Shown one piece after another: positions 8,977 to 17,099 of a DNA stretch of 64,000 nucleotides. Numbering within the stretch: position 1 is the first letter of the stretch; the number at the start of each line of letters is the position of its first letter. A program made the translations under genes and the position numbers. The stretch is from Modicisalibacter sp033446685. GTDB taxonomy: Bacteria > Pseudomonadota > Gammaproteobacteria > Pseudomonadales > Halomonadaceae. The stretch spans positions 324,099 to 388,098 of the forward strand of contig NZ_JAWQLY010000003.1 of NCBI RefSeq assembly GCF_033446685.1. The letters run 5' to 3'. The notes under the pieces were generated by a model. The model ran no database searches. It saw nothing but the letters and a program-made list of their open reading frames with translations, and was not told the DNA's origin.

Positions 8977-10077
8977 TTACTCTCCCAGCGTAAAGCGGGC
9001 GACATTGTTACCGCCGGTATGGGCGCTCAGGTCGACGGCTTCGCCACGGTAGTTCAGCTCGACGCCGGTGGCGTTGCCGATGGTCAGGCGAAACGGCGGT
9101 TCGCCCTCGGCCGTGGCCTGGGTGCCGGCGGACTGCAGGCCGACCAGGATGCGGCGGTCGTTGGCGTCGTAGATTTCGGTCCACGACTGCTCATTGAACG
9201 TCAGCGATAGTTGCCGTTCGTTGACGGCCGGCGTCTGAGTGGCGCTCTGTTCGGCCGCCGGCGTGGTGCTGTCGGTCTGTTCGCCGGTGGCGCCACCGGC
9301 CGCGTCATCCGCAGCAGGGTTGGCAACGAGCGGCGTATCGCCGGTCGCGTCTGTGGCTTCGTCGGCGGTGCCCGTCGCGGCGCCGGGCTGCGGTGCGCTG
9401 GCGGCCTTGCCGTTCGTGCCGGTGGCCGGGGCGTCGGTGCTGGCGGCGGTGTTCGCGCCGCTCGGCGCGGCTGCGTCGTTGGACTCGACCAGACCGAGCT
9501 CGTCCTCCTGCTCGGGCAACGGCGGCATGGACTCGTCCTGGGCCGCGTCGCCGGCCGATGTATTGCCATTGCCGGCATCGCTCGTCGATTCGCTGACATT
9601 GCTCTCGCCGGAGCCGCTCAATCCCAGCAGGTCGTTGCCGTTGCGGCTCTGCCACCACAGCAGCGTCAAGCCGATCAGGCCGAGAATCACCAGCAGGGTG
9701 AACAGCTTGAAGATCCAGGCGCCGACCCGCGACGGACGGCGTGCGCGCTGCACCGGGGCGATGCGCCGTTCGACGTCGCTGCGCGTGTCGCCGTGCTGGG
9801 CATTGTAGGCGGCGACCACCGGGGCCTCGTCGATACCCATCAGGCGCGCGTAGGCGCGCAGGTAGCCACGACGATAGGCGGCGACCGGGACTTCGCTGTA
9901 TTGGTCGGACTCGAGGCCGCTGACGACCGCCGGGCGCAGGTTGAGCTGGACCGCGACCTCGTCGATGGTCAGGCCCTGGCGCTCGCGTTCGCGCTTGAGC
10001 ATCTCGCCGGAAGAGTGCCGGCCGGATGAGAGTTCGGGGTCGAGACTGGCTTCCTGTCGCTGTTGTGCGTCGCTCAT
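8977..10077 (-). CDS. rodZ: Cell-shape protein RodZ
   Basis: A 366-residue bitopic protein. The cytoplasmic N-terminus carries a helix-turn-helix domain (about residues 22-90, GEMLKRERERQGLTIDEVA) that binds MreB in RodZ proteins. A transmembrane helix lies at about 119-141. A long Ala/Thr/Gly/Asp-rich low-complexity periplasmic linker (about 145-280) leads to a C-terminal beta domain of the DUF4115 type containing LSLTFNEQSWTEI and ending FTLGE. The gene is between pilW and ispG, its usual place. Confidence 0.93.
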   Translation of the reverse strand: MSDAQQRQEASLDPELSSGRHSSGEMLKRERERQGLTIDEVAVQLNLRPAVVSGLESDQYSEVPVAAYRRGYLRAYARLMGIDEAPVVAAYNAQHGDTRSDVERRIAPVQRARRPSRVGAWIFKLFTLLVILGLIGLTLLWWQSRNGNDLLGLSGSGESNVSESTSDAGNGNTSAGDAAQDESMPPLPEQEDELGLVESNDAAAPSGANTAASTDAPATGTNGKAASAPQPGAATGTADEATDATGDTPLVANPAADDAAGGATGEQTDSTTPAAEQSATQTPAVNERQLSLTFNEQSWTEIYDANDRRILVGLQSAGTQATAEGEPPFRLTIGNATGVELNYRGEAVDLSAHTGGNNVARFTLGE

Positions 10078-10103
10078 GACTGAGCAGTCCTCTTATCTTG
10101 TGA

Positions 10104-10853
10104 TCAGGGAGCGCGCTGAGACTCTTTCAGCTGCCGCGAATAGAAAGCGGCGCTGGCACCGTCACCGCGAGCGCTGGCGATCTGCTCTGCCAGGCGAAGG
10201 CTCTCGGGGGGGGTGCCGGCCAACCGGATGAAGCGTTGCAACTGGTCCCAGGCGCGATCGTATTCGCCCTGTGCGGTGAGCGTTCTGGCCAGCGCCAGAT
10301 AACTGGGCGCATGGCGTGGGTCGATGTTCTGTGCGCGTTCGAGGCTCTCGGCGGCGTCGGCAAGCGCGCCGCGCTCTAACTGGCAGCGGCCCAGGTTGGT
10401 GAATAGCTGGGCACGGTTGTCGTAGTGGATGTCCTGGCTGGCTCGTTTGAGCTGCTCGCAGGCCGCCGCGATCTCGCCCTGACGATAAAGGAACGCCGCG
10501 TAGTTGTTACGGGCGCGGGTCAAGTCGGGCTCGGCCGCCAGCGCGCGCTCGAAGAACTCGCGGGCCAGCTGGTTCTCGCCCTGGCGCTGGTAGAGCAGCG
10601 CATTGGCTTGCAGGGCGTCGGCGTTGCCGGGATCGATGGCCAGGGCGTGCTCGAGCTTACTCCGGGCACGCGACAGGTTGCCCTGTTCCATGTACTCGAT
10701 ACCCATCGCCACGTTGAGTTTGGCCGCCCGCTCCGGGTCCGCATCGCTTTCCAGGCCGTCCTGCTGCGTGGTGGCGCAGCCGGAGAGCCACAGCGTAGCG
10801 AGTAGGACGGCACCCAGCCGGGGTGCGGTTAGCGAGCGTGGACGGCGGATCAT
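10104..10853 (-). CDS. pilW: Type IV pilus lipoprotein PilW/PilF (TPR)
   Basis: A 249-residue lipoprotein with signal ending WLSGC (cysteine near residue 20) and then about six TPR-like repeats (for example VAMGIEYMEQGNLSRARSKL). PilF/PilW is the pilotin that brings the PilQ secretin to the outer membrane. The ATG at 10853 is preferred because it starts the lipoprotein signal and has GAGGAG just upstream; an upstream extension to 10982 is not lipoprotein-like. It lies between rlmN and rodZ as in Pseudomonas. Confidence 0.9.
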   Translation of the reverse strand: MIRRPRSLTAPRLGAVLLATLWLSGCATTQQDGLESDADPERAAKLNVAMGIEYMEQGNLSRARSKLEHALAIDPGNADALQANALLYQRQGENQLAREFFERALAAEPDLTRARNNYAAFLYRQGEIAAACEQLKRASQDIHYDNRAQLFTNLGRCQLERGALADAAESLERAQNIDPRHAPSYLALARTLTAQGEYDRAWDQLQRFIRLAGTPPESLRLAEQIASARGDGASAAFYSRQLKESQRAP

Positions 10854-11024
10854 GCACTCCTCTCGACGGTAGCGGATCGTTCGCGGCGAACGGCCTCCGG
10901 TCGACTCTATACGTTGTAAGAAATCGCTTGTGCGCAAGCTGCGAAGCGTACTCATAAAAGCGCCGCGACCAGTCGAAGTCAAGGTTCCGCCCTTGGGTCG
11001 AGGCCCAAGGGCGGAACCGCCCCA

Positions 11025-12152
11025 TCAGTCGGCGTCGAGCTGGATCGACTGGATGTAGCGCTCGTGGCGCCGCGTGCGGTCCTTGACCCGGCCGACCAGC
11101 TGGCCGCAGGCGGCATCGATGTCGTCACCCCGCGTGGCGCGAATCGGAGCGGTGTAGCCGAGATCGAACAGCCACTGCTGGAAACGCATGGTCTGGTTGC
11201 GCGAGGGTTTCTCGTACCCGGAATGCGGGAACGGATTGAACGGAATCAGGTTGATCTTGCACGGCAGTTCCTCGAGCAGCGCGGCGAGCTGTTCGGCGTG
11301 CTCACGCTGGTCATTGACGTCCTTGATCAGCGTGTACTCGATGGTCACCAGTCGGGTGTCGTGGCACTTGGCCAGGTAACGCTGGCAGGCATCGAGCAGC
11401 TTGCGAATGTTGTACTTGCGATTGAGCGGCACCAGTTCGTTGCGCAGCTCGTCGTTGGCGGCGTGCAGCGAAATCGCCAGGCTCACGTCGATCTCGTCGC
11501 CGAGCTTGTCGATCATCGGCACCACGCCCGAGGTCGACAGCGTGACGCGGCGCTTGGACAGCCCGTAGCCATTGTCGTCGAGCATCAGCTTCATCGCCGG
11601 CACCACGTTGTCATAGTTGAGCAGCGGTTCGCCCATGCCCATCATCACCACGTTGGTCACCGGGCGATTGGCGGTATCGCGCCGCGGCCCGCTGCTGCGC
11701 TGCGCCACCCATACCTGGCCGATGATCTCGGCGGCGGTCAGGTTGCGCTGAAAGCCCTGCTTGCCGGTTGAGCAGAAGCTGCAGTCGAGCGAGCAGCCGA
11801 CCTGCGACGACACGCACAGCGTGCGCCGGGTGCCGTTGTCCGACGGAATCAGCACGGTCTCCACGTAACTGCCGTCCTCGACCTCGAGCACCCACTTGCG
11901 GGTGCCGTCGTTCGAGGTGCCCTCGTAGACCACGCTCGGCCCCCGCACCTCGGCTACCTCGGCGAGCTTGGCGCGCAGCGGCTTGGAGAGGTTGGTCATG
12001 GCGTCGAAGTCGTCACTGCCTTCGATATGGATCCATTTCATCACCTGATTGGCGCGGAACTTCTTCTCGCCGATCGACAGGAAGAAGGCTTCCATCTGTT
12101 CGCGTGACAGGCCAAGCAGATTGGTGCGGGGGGTAATGGCGGTGGCGGTCAT
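11025..12152 (-). CDS. rlmN: Dual-specificity rRNA/tRNA methyltransferase RlmN
   Basis: A 375-residue radical SAM enzyme that methylates C2 of A2503 in 23S rRNA and A37 in some tRNAs. The cluster motif is CSLDCSFCS in GCSLDCSFCSTGKQGFQRN, and the C-terminal mechanistic cysteine is in RGDDIDAACGQL. The ATG at 12152 is chosen. An in-frame TTG three codons upstream (12161) is possible, and neither start has a clear ribosome site. It lies between ndk and pilW. Confidence 0.95.
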   Translation of the reverse strand: MTATAITPRTNLLGLSREQMEAFFLSIGEKKFRANQVMKWIHIEGSDDFDAMTNLSKPLRAKLAEVAEVRGPSVVYEGTSNDGTRKWVLEVEDGSYVETVLIPSDNGTRRTLCVSSQVGCSLDCSFCSTGKQGFQRNLTAAEIIGQVWVAQRSSGPRRDTANRPVTNVVMMGMGEPLLNYDNVVPAMKLMLDDNGYGLSKRRVTLSTSGVVPMIDKLGDEIDVSLAISLHAANDELRNELVPLNRKYNIRKLLDACQRYLAKCHDTRLVTIEYTLIKDVNDQREHAEQLAALLEELPCKINLIPFNPFPHSGYEKPSRNQTMRFQQWLFDLGYTAPIRATRGDDIDAACGQLVGRVKDRTRRHERYIQSIQLDAD

Positions 12153-12236
12153 GGTGGTCAACCGGTCGGTGGGGCGTGAGGGGAGGCTGGCCCTGCCTGG
12201 GCAACCGCGGGAGCCGGCCGGCTCCCGCGAGTCGAC

Positions 12237-12662
12237 TCAGCGCGGGCAGATCTCGTCGGCGCCGAAGAAGTAGGCCACTTCGCGCTCGGCGGACTCCGGC
12301 GAGTCGGAACCGTGCACGGCGTTGGCGTCGATGGACTGCGCGTAATCGGCGCGGATGGTGCCCGGCGCGGCTTCCTTGGGGTTGGTGGCGCCCATCAGCT
12401 CGCGATTCTTGACGATGGCGTCGTCGCCTTCCAGCACCAGCACGGTAACCGGACCGGAGGTCATGAAGCCAACCAGCTCACCGAAGAAGCCGCGCTCCTT
12501 GTGCTCCGCGTAGAAACCCTCGGCCTGTTCCTGGGACAGCTGCAGCATCTTGGCCGCGACGATCTTGAGGCCGGCCTTTTCGAAGCGGCTGACGATCTCG
12601 CCGATCACGTTCTTGGCGACGGCGTCGGGCTTGATGATGGACAGGGTGCGCTGGTTAGCCAT
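12237..12662 (-). CDS. ndk: Nucleoside diphosphate kinase
   Basis: A 141-residue enzyme balancing nucleoside triphosphates by phosphate transfer through a histidine. It begins MANQRTLSIIKPDAV. The catalytic histidine is in NAVHGSDSPESAEREVAYFF, and the length is that of the family. The ATG follows an upstream GGAGAA (minus strand). It sits between iscA and rlmN, a conserved position once the missing isc genes are allowed for. Confidence 0.97.
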   Translation of the reverse strand: MANQRTLSIIKPDAVAKNVIGEIVSRFEKAGLKIVAAKMLQLSQEQAEGFYAEHKERGFFGELVGFMTSGPVTVLVLEGDDAIVKNRELMGATNPKEAAPGTIRADYAQSIDANAVHGSDSPESAEREVAYFFGADEICPR

Positions 12663-12823
12663 GGTGTCGTTCTCCGTGAAAACAAGTGGTCGCTGATACG
12701 GCTGCGCGCCGCAGATGGCGGCGCGCAGAGGGTCGGGGTTCCGGCGCCGTGAAGCGGCGGGCGCTGAGAGCGCGCCATTATAGCGGTTCGCGGACGACTA
12801 CGCATCCGCGACGGCGCACGGCC

Positions 12824-13150
12824 TCAGACGCTGAAGCTTTCGCCGCAACCGCACTCGTCCTTGACGTTGGGGTTGTTGAAGCGAAAGAAGCGGTTGAGCC
12901 CCTCGTTGACATAGTCGACCTCGCTGCCGTCGAGCATGGTCAGCGCGTCGGGGGCGACGAACACCTGCACGCCGTGCTCCTCGAACGAGACGTCGTCATT
13001 GGCCGCTTCGTCGGCGAAATCGAGCACGTAGCTGTAGCCCGAGCAACCGCTGGGCTTGACGCTGACGCGCAGCCCCAGGCCGTGGCCGCGCTCGTCGAGG
13101 ACCCGGCGAATCTGCTCAGCGGCGGCGGTGGTGATGGATAGTTGCGCCAT
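12824..13150 (-). CDS. iscA: A-type iron-sulfur carrier IscA
   Basis: A 108-residue A-type carrier. The three metal-binding cysteines are in SGCSGYSYVL and at the C-terminal CGCGESF. The NPNVKDECGCGESF ending and the neighbouring GLNRFFRF match IscA better than ErpA. It follows iscS after 63 bases, whereas iscU normally lies between the two. No iscU, hscB, hscA or fdx gene occurs between here and ndk, so the locus is reduced. Confidence 0.92.
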   Translation of the reverse strand: MAQLSITTAAAEQIRRVLDERGHGLGLRVSVKPSGCSGYSYVLDFADEAANDDVSFEEHGVQVFVAPDALTMLDGSEVDYVNEGLNRFFRFNNPNVKDECGCGESFSV

Positions 13151-13213
13151 GATGAACCTCCTGACTTCTGTGCGGCTAATGATCAGCGGCCGGATGATAC
13201 CGGGACAGTGCCG

Positions 13214-14362
13214 CTAGCGGCGTAGTGTGGCGACGGCGTGTTGCAGGTCGGCGACGGCGGTGTCGATCTCGGCTTCGCGGGTGAAGCGGCCGAAGCTGAA
13301 ACGCAGCGCCGTCAGCGCCCGGACACGCGGTACGCCGATACCCGTCAATACATAGGATGGCTCGACACTCGCCGAATTGCAGGCCGAGCCGGTGGAGACC
13401 GCGATGCCGCGCAGCGCCATGAGCAGCGATTCGCCGTCGATGCCGTCGAACGACAGGTTGACGATATTGGGCACCGAGACGCTGGTGTCGGTGTTGCGAT
13501 GGATGCCCTCGATATCCTTCAGCCCGGCGAGGAAGCGGCTCGTCAGCGCCGCGATGTGCGCCTGGTCGGCCTCGCCCTCGTCGGCGGCCAGCGCGAAGGC
13601 TTCGCCCATGCCGACGATCTGATGGGTCGGCAGGGTACCCGAGCGCATGCCGCGCTCATGGCCGCCGCCGTGGATCAGCGCCTCGATGCGAATGTCGGGG
13701 CTGCGCTTGACGTAGAGCGCACCGACACCCTTGGGTCCGTAGACCTTGTGGCCCGACAGCGACATCAGATCGATGCCCAGTTCGACGACGTCGAGCGCCA
13801 GGCGTCCGGTGGCCTGGGCGGCATCGACGTGGAATACCGCGTCGCGGGCATGCACCACGGCCGCCAGGGCGGCCAGGTCGTTGATCGCGCCGAGCTCGTT
13901 GTTGACCGCCATCAACGACACCAGCGTGGTGTCATCGCGCATCGCCGCGGCGAGCTTCGACGGCGAGACGCGCCCGTCGTGTTCCGGCTCCAGCCAGGTC
14001 ACCTCGAAACCCTCGGCCTCCAGGGCGCGAGCGGTGTCGACGATCGCCTTGTGCTCGATGGTCGAGGTCACCAGGTGCCGGCCGCGGGCGCGGTTGGCGC
14101 GCATGAAGCCGATCAGCGCCAGGTTGTCGGCCTCGGTAGCGCCCGAGGTCCAGACGATCTCGCGCGGGTCGGCACCGATCAGGTCGGCGACCTGGCGGCG
14201 TGCGCTCTCCACCGCCTGCTCGGCCTGCCAGCCGGCCATGTGGCTGCGCGAGGCCGGGTTGGCGAAGATGCCGTCGAGTCCCAGATGACGCGACATCGCC
14301 TCGGCAACGCGGGGGTCGACCGGGGTGGTAGCGGCGTAGTCGAGGTACACGGGTGCGTTCAT
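13214..14362 (-). CDS. iscS: Cysteine desulfurase IscS, short C-terminus
   Basis: A 382-residue PLP enzyme that takes sulfur from cysteine for Fe-S clusters and tRNA thiolation. It begins with PVYLDYAATTPVDPRV. The PLP lysine is in SLSGHKVYGPKG and the sulfur-carrying cysteine is in STGSACNSASVEPSYVL. The protein stops at VADLQHAVATLRR. E. coli IscS (404 residues) continues about 20 residues further, in a tail ending SIEWAHH that is known to contact IscU. The tail is missing here, as is iscU itself. The gene lies 31 bases downstream of iscR. Confidence 0.93.
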   Translation of the reverse strand: MNAPVYLDYAATTPVDPRVAEAMSRHLGLDGIFANPASRSHMAGWQAEQAVESARRQVADLIGADPREIVWTSGATEADNLALIGFMRANRARGRHLVTSTIEHKAIVDTARALEAEGFEVTWLEPEHDGRVSPSKLAAAMRDDTTLVSLMAVNNELGAINDLAALAAVVHARDAVFHVDAAQATGRLALDVVELGIDLMSLSGHKVYGPKGVGALYVKRSPDIRIEALIHGGGHERGMRSGTLPTHQIVGMGEAFALAADEGEADQAHIAALTSRFLAGLKDIEGIHRNTDTSVSVPNIVNLSFDGIDGESLLMALRGIAVSTGSACNSASVEPSYVLTGIGVPRVRALTALRFSFGRFTREAEIDTAVADLQHAVATLRR

Positions 14363-14393
14363 GGTTCTTTACTTGGCCTCGGTGAGCGCGGCT

Positions 14394-14864
14394 TCACGGC
14401 GCTGAGGTGGCGATGGTATTGGCGTCGAGCTCCTGGCGTTGCCGTGCGGCGACCTGGCGTACTTCCTGGCGCTCGACCAGTTCGCCCAGACTGATGCCGT
14501 CGAGAAAGCCGTGAATCTCGTGGGACAGCTCACACCATAGATGATGGGTGAGGCAGGTGTTGCCCTGCTGGCAGTCCGACAGCCCCTGGCAGCGCGTCGC
14601 GTCCACCGACTCGTTGACCGCGTCGATCACCCGCGCTACCGAGACCTGGTCGGGCGTGATCGCCAGCAGATAGCCACCGCCCGGTCCGCGCACGCTCCTG
14701 ACCAGCTGCGCACGACGCAGGCGGGCGAACAGCTGTTCGAGATACGACAGCGAAATCGCCTGGCGCTGGGAGATATCGGCCAGACTGATCGGACCCTGTT
14801 CGCCGTGCAGGGCCAGGTCGAGCATGGCGGTAACGGCGTATCGTCCTTTGGTGGTCAGGCGCAT
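14394..14864 (-). CDS. iscR: Rrf2-family Fe-S regulator IscR
   Basis: A 156-residue transcription factor. It starts MRLTTKGRYAVTAMLDLA and carries a winged helix with recognition region ISLSYLEQLFARLR. The cluster ligands Cys-x5-Cys-x5-Cys and the following His are intact (CQGLSDCQQGNTCLTH). The ATG at 14864 matches the IscR N-terminus; the frame is open a little further upstream. IscR represses isc genes when it holds a [2Fe-2S] cluster, so it probably controls iscRSA here. No clear type-1 IscR box was recognised by eye. Confidence 0.94.
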   Translation of the reverse strand: MRLTTKGRYAVTAMLDLALHGEQGPISLADISQRQAISLSYLEQLFARLRRAQLVRSVRGPGGGYLLAITPDQVSVARVIDAVNESVDATRCQGLSDCQQGNTCLTHHLWCELSHEIHGFLDGISLGELVERQEVRQVAARQRQELDANTIATSAP

Positions 14865-14907
14865 AAGGGAGTCAAAAGCCGCGTTGGATGGTCGAGAACG
14901 GTGATCG

Positions 14908-14930
14908 CAAGCATGGGCGCTCGATGCTTG
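14908..14930. promoter_or_regulatory. Inverted repeat upstream of iscR
   Basis: CAAGCAT (14908-14914) and ATGCTTG (14924-14930) form perfect 7-base arms around a 9-base spacer, 44 bases upstream of the iscR start. It could be an operator or the stem of a leader RNA. It does not look like the known IscR type-1 consensus. Confidence 0.3.
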
Positions 14931-15058
14931 ATGCAAAAGGCCCGTCGGTCGACAGGCCGAAAACTGCGTCCGGCACGCCTTTTTTGACGGCCGCCGGACG
15001 CTATGCTGCGGCCATTATGAGAAAACCCAGTAGAATGGTCAACAATTGCCGGGCCAGT

Positions 15059-16003
15059 TCAGCGTTGAGCGCCCGAGCGTCGCCGCCGGGCGGTTTCCTG
15101 GTCGGCCGGCGAGGCGGCGGCGTCGTTTTCGGCGGGCTGAGAAGAGGACGCTTCGGGGGAGGCCGGGGCGCTCGTCTCCGGAGCTTTGGGCGGTAACGCC
15201 GGATCGGGCGAGCAGCAGCTGTCGACGTCGGCGAGGATCTCGGCGAAGTCCTCGTCGCGCAACTCGGGCAGATTGCCGGCACGATAGCTGACGTCGAGCT
15301 TGCGCAGGGTGTTGCACATCAGCTCGATGCGCTGATCGACGGCGTGCATGTGGTCGAGCATCGCCTGCATCGAGCGCGCCACCGGGTCGGGCATGTCCTG
15401 GCTGACCCCGTAGGCGTCGAAGCCGAACTTCTGGCATATCGCCTCGCGCCGCTCGGGATCGAAGTTCGGCACTTCCTCGCTGTCCGGGTCGGCGCGCTTG
15501 ACGATCTTGCCGGGGATGCCGACCACCGTGGCGCCGGCCGGGACTTCCTTGGTGATCACCGCGTTGGAGCCGATCTTGGCGCCGGCGCCGACCGTGAACG
15601 GGCCAAGGATCTTGGCGCCGGCGCCGACGATCACTCCGTCGCCCAGCGTGGGGTGGCGCTTGCCCTTGTTCCAGCTGGTACCGCCCAGGGTGACGCCCTG
15701 ATAGAGCGTGACGTCGTCGCCGACCTCGGCGGTCTCGCCGATCACCACGCCCATGCCATGGTCGATGAAGAAGCGCCGACCGATGCGTGCGCCGGGATGG
15801 ATCTCGATGCCGGTCAGCCAGCGCGCCAGGGTCGAGATGGTCTTGGCCAGCCACTTGAGGTTGTGACGCCACAGCCAGCTACCCAGGCGATGGGCGAGCA
15901 GCGCATGCAGGCCAGGGTAATTGGTCAGCACTTCGAGGAAGTTGCGTGCCGCCGGGTCGCGGTCGAACACGCTATGGATGTCTTCACGCAGGCGGCGAAA
16001 CAT
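15059..16003 (-). CDS. cysE: Serine O-acetyltransferase with long acidic tail
   Basis: A 314-residue enzyme that acetylates serine for cysteine synthesis. It begins MFRRLREDIHSVFDRDP and contains the left-handed beta-helix hexapeptide repeats (GIEIHPGARIGRRFFIDHG, then VGDDVTLYQGVTLGG and GDGVIVGAGAKILG). The core resembles the short EpsC/Pseudomonas type and ends near residue 260. The last 50 or so residues are rich in Ala, Pro and Ser and end in RRRRSGAQR, an uncommon extension. The ATG at 16003 has AAGGA upstream. Its position next to iscR, the cysteine-derived sulfur genes, is conserved. Confidence 0.92.
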   Translation of the reverse strand: MFRRLREDIHSVFDRDPAARNFLEVLTNYPGLHALLAHRLGSWLWRHNLKWLAKTISTLARWLTGIEIHPGARIGRRFFIDHGMGVVIGETAEVGDDVTLYQGVTLGGTSWNKGKRHPTLGDGVIVGAGAKILGPFTVGAGAKIGSNAVITKEVPAGATVVGIPGKIVKRADPDSEEVPNFDPERREAICQKFGFDAYGVSQDMPDPVARSMQAMLDHMHAVDQRIELMCNTLRKLDVSYRAGNLPELRDEDFAEILADVDSCCSPDPALPPKAPETSAPASPEASSSQPAENDAAASPADQETARRRRSGAQR

Positions 16004-16116
16004 GCAGCGATCCTTGTTGAACGACGGCGCGGCAGCGGCCCGCCGATGATCGGGGTGGCCATTCATTATTGGGGCGCGTCGGCCGGGCTGCAAGGTGCCC
16101 CGCTGGCGCGGTGCCT

Positions 16117-16941
16117 TCAGCGTCGCCCGGTATGTTTCTCGATGGCGGTGAGAATGCCGCGCAGGATGCTGATTTCGAGGCTGTCGGGCCGCGCGCGCAG
16201 ATACAGGCGGCGCAGCCGGGCCATGAGTTGCCGCGGCCGTTCGGGATCGTGGAAGCCGATGGCCACCAGCACCCGTTCGAGGTGCGCGAAGTAGCGCTCG
16301 AGATCGGCATGGCTGGCCGGCGGATTGTCCCACTCGACGCCAAAGGGCGCCTCACCGAAGGGCGCCTCGCCAGCGGGCGCCGTGCCCTTCGCCATGGCCG
16401 TCTGCCGGGCGGGCGCGGTATCGCCGGCATCCAGCCAGGCGAGTCGGCACTCGTAGCTCAGCACCTGTACGGCGGCGGCCAGGTTGAGCGAGCTGAACTC
16501 GGTGTTGGTGGGGATGTGCACATGACGGTGGCAGCGCTGCAGCTCGGCATTGGTCAGCCCGGCATCCTCGCGGCCGAACACCAGCGCCACGCGGGCCTCG
16601 GGGCGGGACAGCTCGGCGGGCAGCGCGGCGCCCAGCTGGCGCGGGCTGATCATCGGCCAGGGCAGGGTGCGCGAGCGGGCGCTGGCGCCGACCACCAGCG
16701 TGGCGTCGGCGACCGCGTCGTCCAGGCTTTCGTGCAGCGAGGACCCGACGAGCAGCGCGTCGGCACCGGAGGCCCGCGAGATCGATTCGCTGGTCTGGAC
16801 TTCGCAGCGCGGCGCGACCAAGGCGAGATCGGCAAGCCCCATGTTCTTCATCGCCCGGGCCACGGCGCCGATGTTGCCGGGGTGGCTGGTGCCGATGAGC
16901 ACGATGCGGAGCTGGTCGAGCGAAAAGGGCTGGTCGGGCAT
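16117..16941 (-). CDS. trmJ: tRNA (cytidine/uridine-2'-O)-methyltransferase TrmJ
   Basis: A 274-residue SPOUT methyltransferase that modifies position 32 of tRNA. The N-terminal LRIVLIGTSHPGNIGAVARA, the middle LVFGREDAGLTNAELQRCH and the knot element IPTNTEFSSLNLAAAVQVL are all typical. A repeated APFGEAPFG stretch lies in the linker to the C-terminal helical region. It is divergent from suhB, as in Pseudomonas. Confidence 0.93.
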   Translation of the reverse strand: MPDQPFSLDQLRIVLIGTSHPGNIGAVARAMKNMGLADLALVAPRCEVQTSESISRASGADALLVGSSLHESLDDAVADATLVVGASARSRTLPWPMISPRQLGAALPAELSRPEARVALVFGREDAGLTNAELQRCHRHVHIPTNTEFSSLNLAAAVQVLSYECRLAWLDAGDTAPARQTAMAKGTAPAGEAPFGEAPFGVEWDNPPASHADLERYFAHLERVLVAIGFHDPERPRQLMARLRRLYLRARPDSLEISILRGILTAIEKHTGRR

Positions 16942-17099
16942 GGGAATTCGGGTCCGGTCTGGTCGTTGGCGCGGTGCGCCGTAGAGTCTAGCATGCGTGG
17001 ATTAGCGAGGGACGGCGCGATTTGTCATGGCCGCGACGGCGGCTTTTTGCTAGCATGCGCGGCGTTCTTTAACAGTTACCGAATCCTCAAGGCCCGATC

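Noticed and set aside
10983..11024. Near-repeat CCTTGGG / CCCAAGG with GGCGGAACC repeats between rlmN and pilW
   Set aside because: It could form a hairpin (GGTTCCGCCCTTGGG with CCCAAGGGCGGAACC) that acts as a simple terminator for rlmN; nothing unusual beyond that, and no T-run.
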